Assembly: GCF_000485595.1 (NCBI RefSeq)
Contig: NW_014577378.1
Span: 111,255-143,989 of the forward strand
Origin: Priapulus caudatus
Taxonomy: Eukaryota; Priapulida; Priapulimorpha; Priapulimorphida; Priapulidae
Direction: 5' to 3'
Length of the DNA: 32,735 nucleotides
Numbering within the stretch: the first letter of the stretch is position 1; each line of letters begins with the position of its first letter. The translations under genes and the position numbers were made by a program. Below the pieces are notes generated by a model. The model did no database searches. It saw only the letters and a program-made list of their open reading frames with translations, and had not been told where the DNA came from. Shown here one piece after another: positions 32,083 to 32,735 of the stretch.

Positions 32083-32420
32083 GCATGTAATTCAAATACA
32101 AATACATGTACTGGAGACAGTCTGTTTCATGAAGAAAAAATCTGATAAATGCAATCGTGTTGAGCAGTTAAAATAATAACATTTTTGAGTGATACAGTAC
32201 AGAACAGCACTATACAACATGAGGGGACAAACGTTCTAAACTTGGTATATTTGCGCAATATTGCCAATAACTTTATACCTATGCGCAAAGTAAAGAGAGA
32301 TATCAGCCATCGTTTCTTGAGGCCAATAGCGTATAACTCAACTCTGTTTACTCTACAGGACCAAGGATATAAGAGCTGTCCACATTTGCACATGTCACAC
32401 ATTGCGAAAAAGAATTGTGA

Positions 32421-32735
32421 TCAGCACTTATATCCATGAACCAGTGGAAGCACTGGAACGTCAATGTGGCATAGTTTAGGTAGGCTGTGCACAGGTTGCC
32501 ATACACTACCCCAGGCTGAAATATACTTATGGTCGATGCATGTGATAGATATGGTTATGCCATCCACGTCTATGGCCTGGGGTATAACAGTTATACTGTC
32601 AATAGTAAAAGCCAGACAGACACTGTCACTCACAGGCACTTGAAGCATTTCAATAAAATATAATGCTAAATAAATACGAAATCTATTTACTACCAAAGTC
32701 TTAATGTTTCTATACTCTCTTTCACCTATTATTGC
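32421..32735 (-). CDS. possible terminal exon of an unrecognised gene, open to the window edge
   Basis: The minus-strand frame is open for 104 codons from the window edge to the stop at 32423-32421 in moderately AT-rich DNA, longer than expected by chance. It contains FIEMLQVPVSDSVCLAFTID and ends VPVLPLVHGYKC. Composition is protein-like (hydrophobic alternating with Asp/Ser/Thr). No family is recognised. An acceptor could be the TTTCAG at ~32518-32523 or lie beyond the window. A polyadenylation signal lies ~340 bp downstream. Confidence 0.3.
   Translation of the reverse strand, partial: AIIGEREYRNIKTLVVNRFRIYLALYFIEMLQVPVSDSVCLAFTIDSITVIPQAIDVDGITISITCIDHKYISAWGSVWQPVHSLPKLCHIDVPVLPLVHGYKC

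Overview
This window looks like genomic DNA from an invertebrate animal, possibly marine. It holds two multi-exon genes with GT-AG introns, families typical of animals, many decayed DNA transposons, a LINE fragment, and a large amount of microsatellite and minisatellite DNA. The phylum cannot be fixed from the sequence. An assembly gap of 567 N (12957-13523) sits inside an ATCC tetranucleotide array.

Layout. 1-412: AT-rich tandem repeat and a dispersed-repeat end. 711-3986 (+): the last seven exons of an SLC12-type sodium (potassium) chloride cotransporter, ending at its stop codon; the transmembrane part lies upstream of the window. Several of its introns and the sequence after its stop codon are filled with short-unit minisatellites, two of which begin at the 5' splice site. 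4000-16150: gene-poor. It holds minisatellites, microsatellites, a palindromic Harbinger-like MITE (5463-5606), a Tc1/mariner-like MITE (8930-9484), the gap, and a few GC-rich islands with weak exon-like features.

16158-20468: the most interesting object, a 4.3 kb element with ~0.58 kb terminal inverted repeats. Each TIR is built from three ~183-187 bp spaced core repeats. The interior is almost entirely one decayed reading frame encoding a FEN1/XPG-like (PIN-fold) nuclease and a C-terminal CXC (tesmin/TSO1-like) cysteine cluster. No DDE transposase, reverse transcriptase or recombinase was recognised. Nine in-frame stops and at least two frameshifts make this copy dead.

20470-26800: low-complexity tracts, two near-identical ~195 bp direct repeats, and no firm gene. 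26827-30976 (-): six exons of an AGTRAP-like (type-1 angiotensin II receptor-associated protein) small membrane protein, complete at the C-terminus but lacking its first coding exon. Its introns carry a Harbinger-like MITE (27683-27909) and a 5'-truncated LINE (29383-30261) that was itself hit by a Tc1/mariner-like MITE (29521-29807). At the right edge, a minus-strand frame open to the window end (32421-32735), followed by a polyadenylation signal, may be the terminal exon of another gene.

The two recognised genes are unrelated neighbours. I see no operon-like or pathway link between them.
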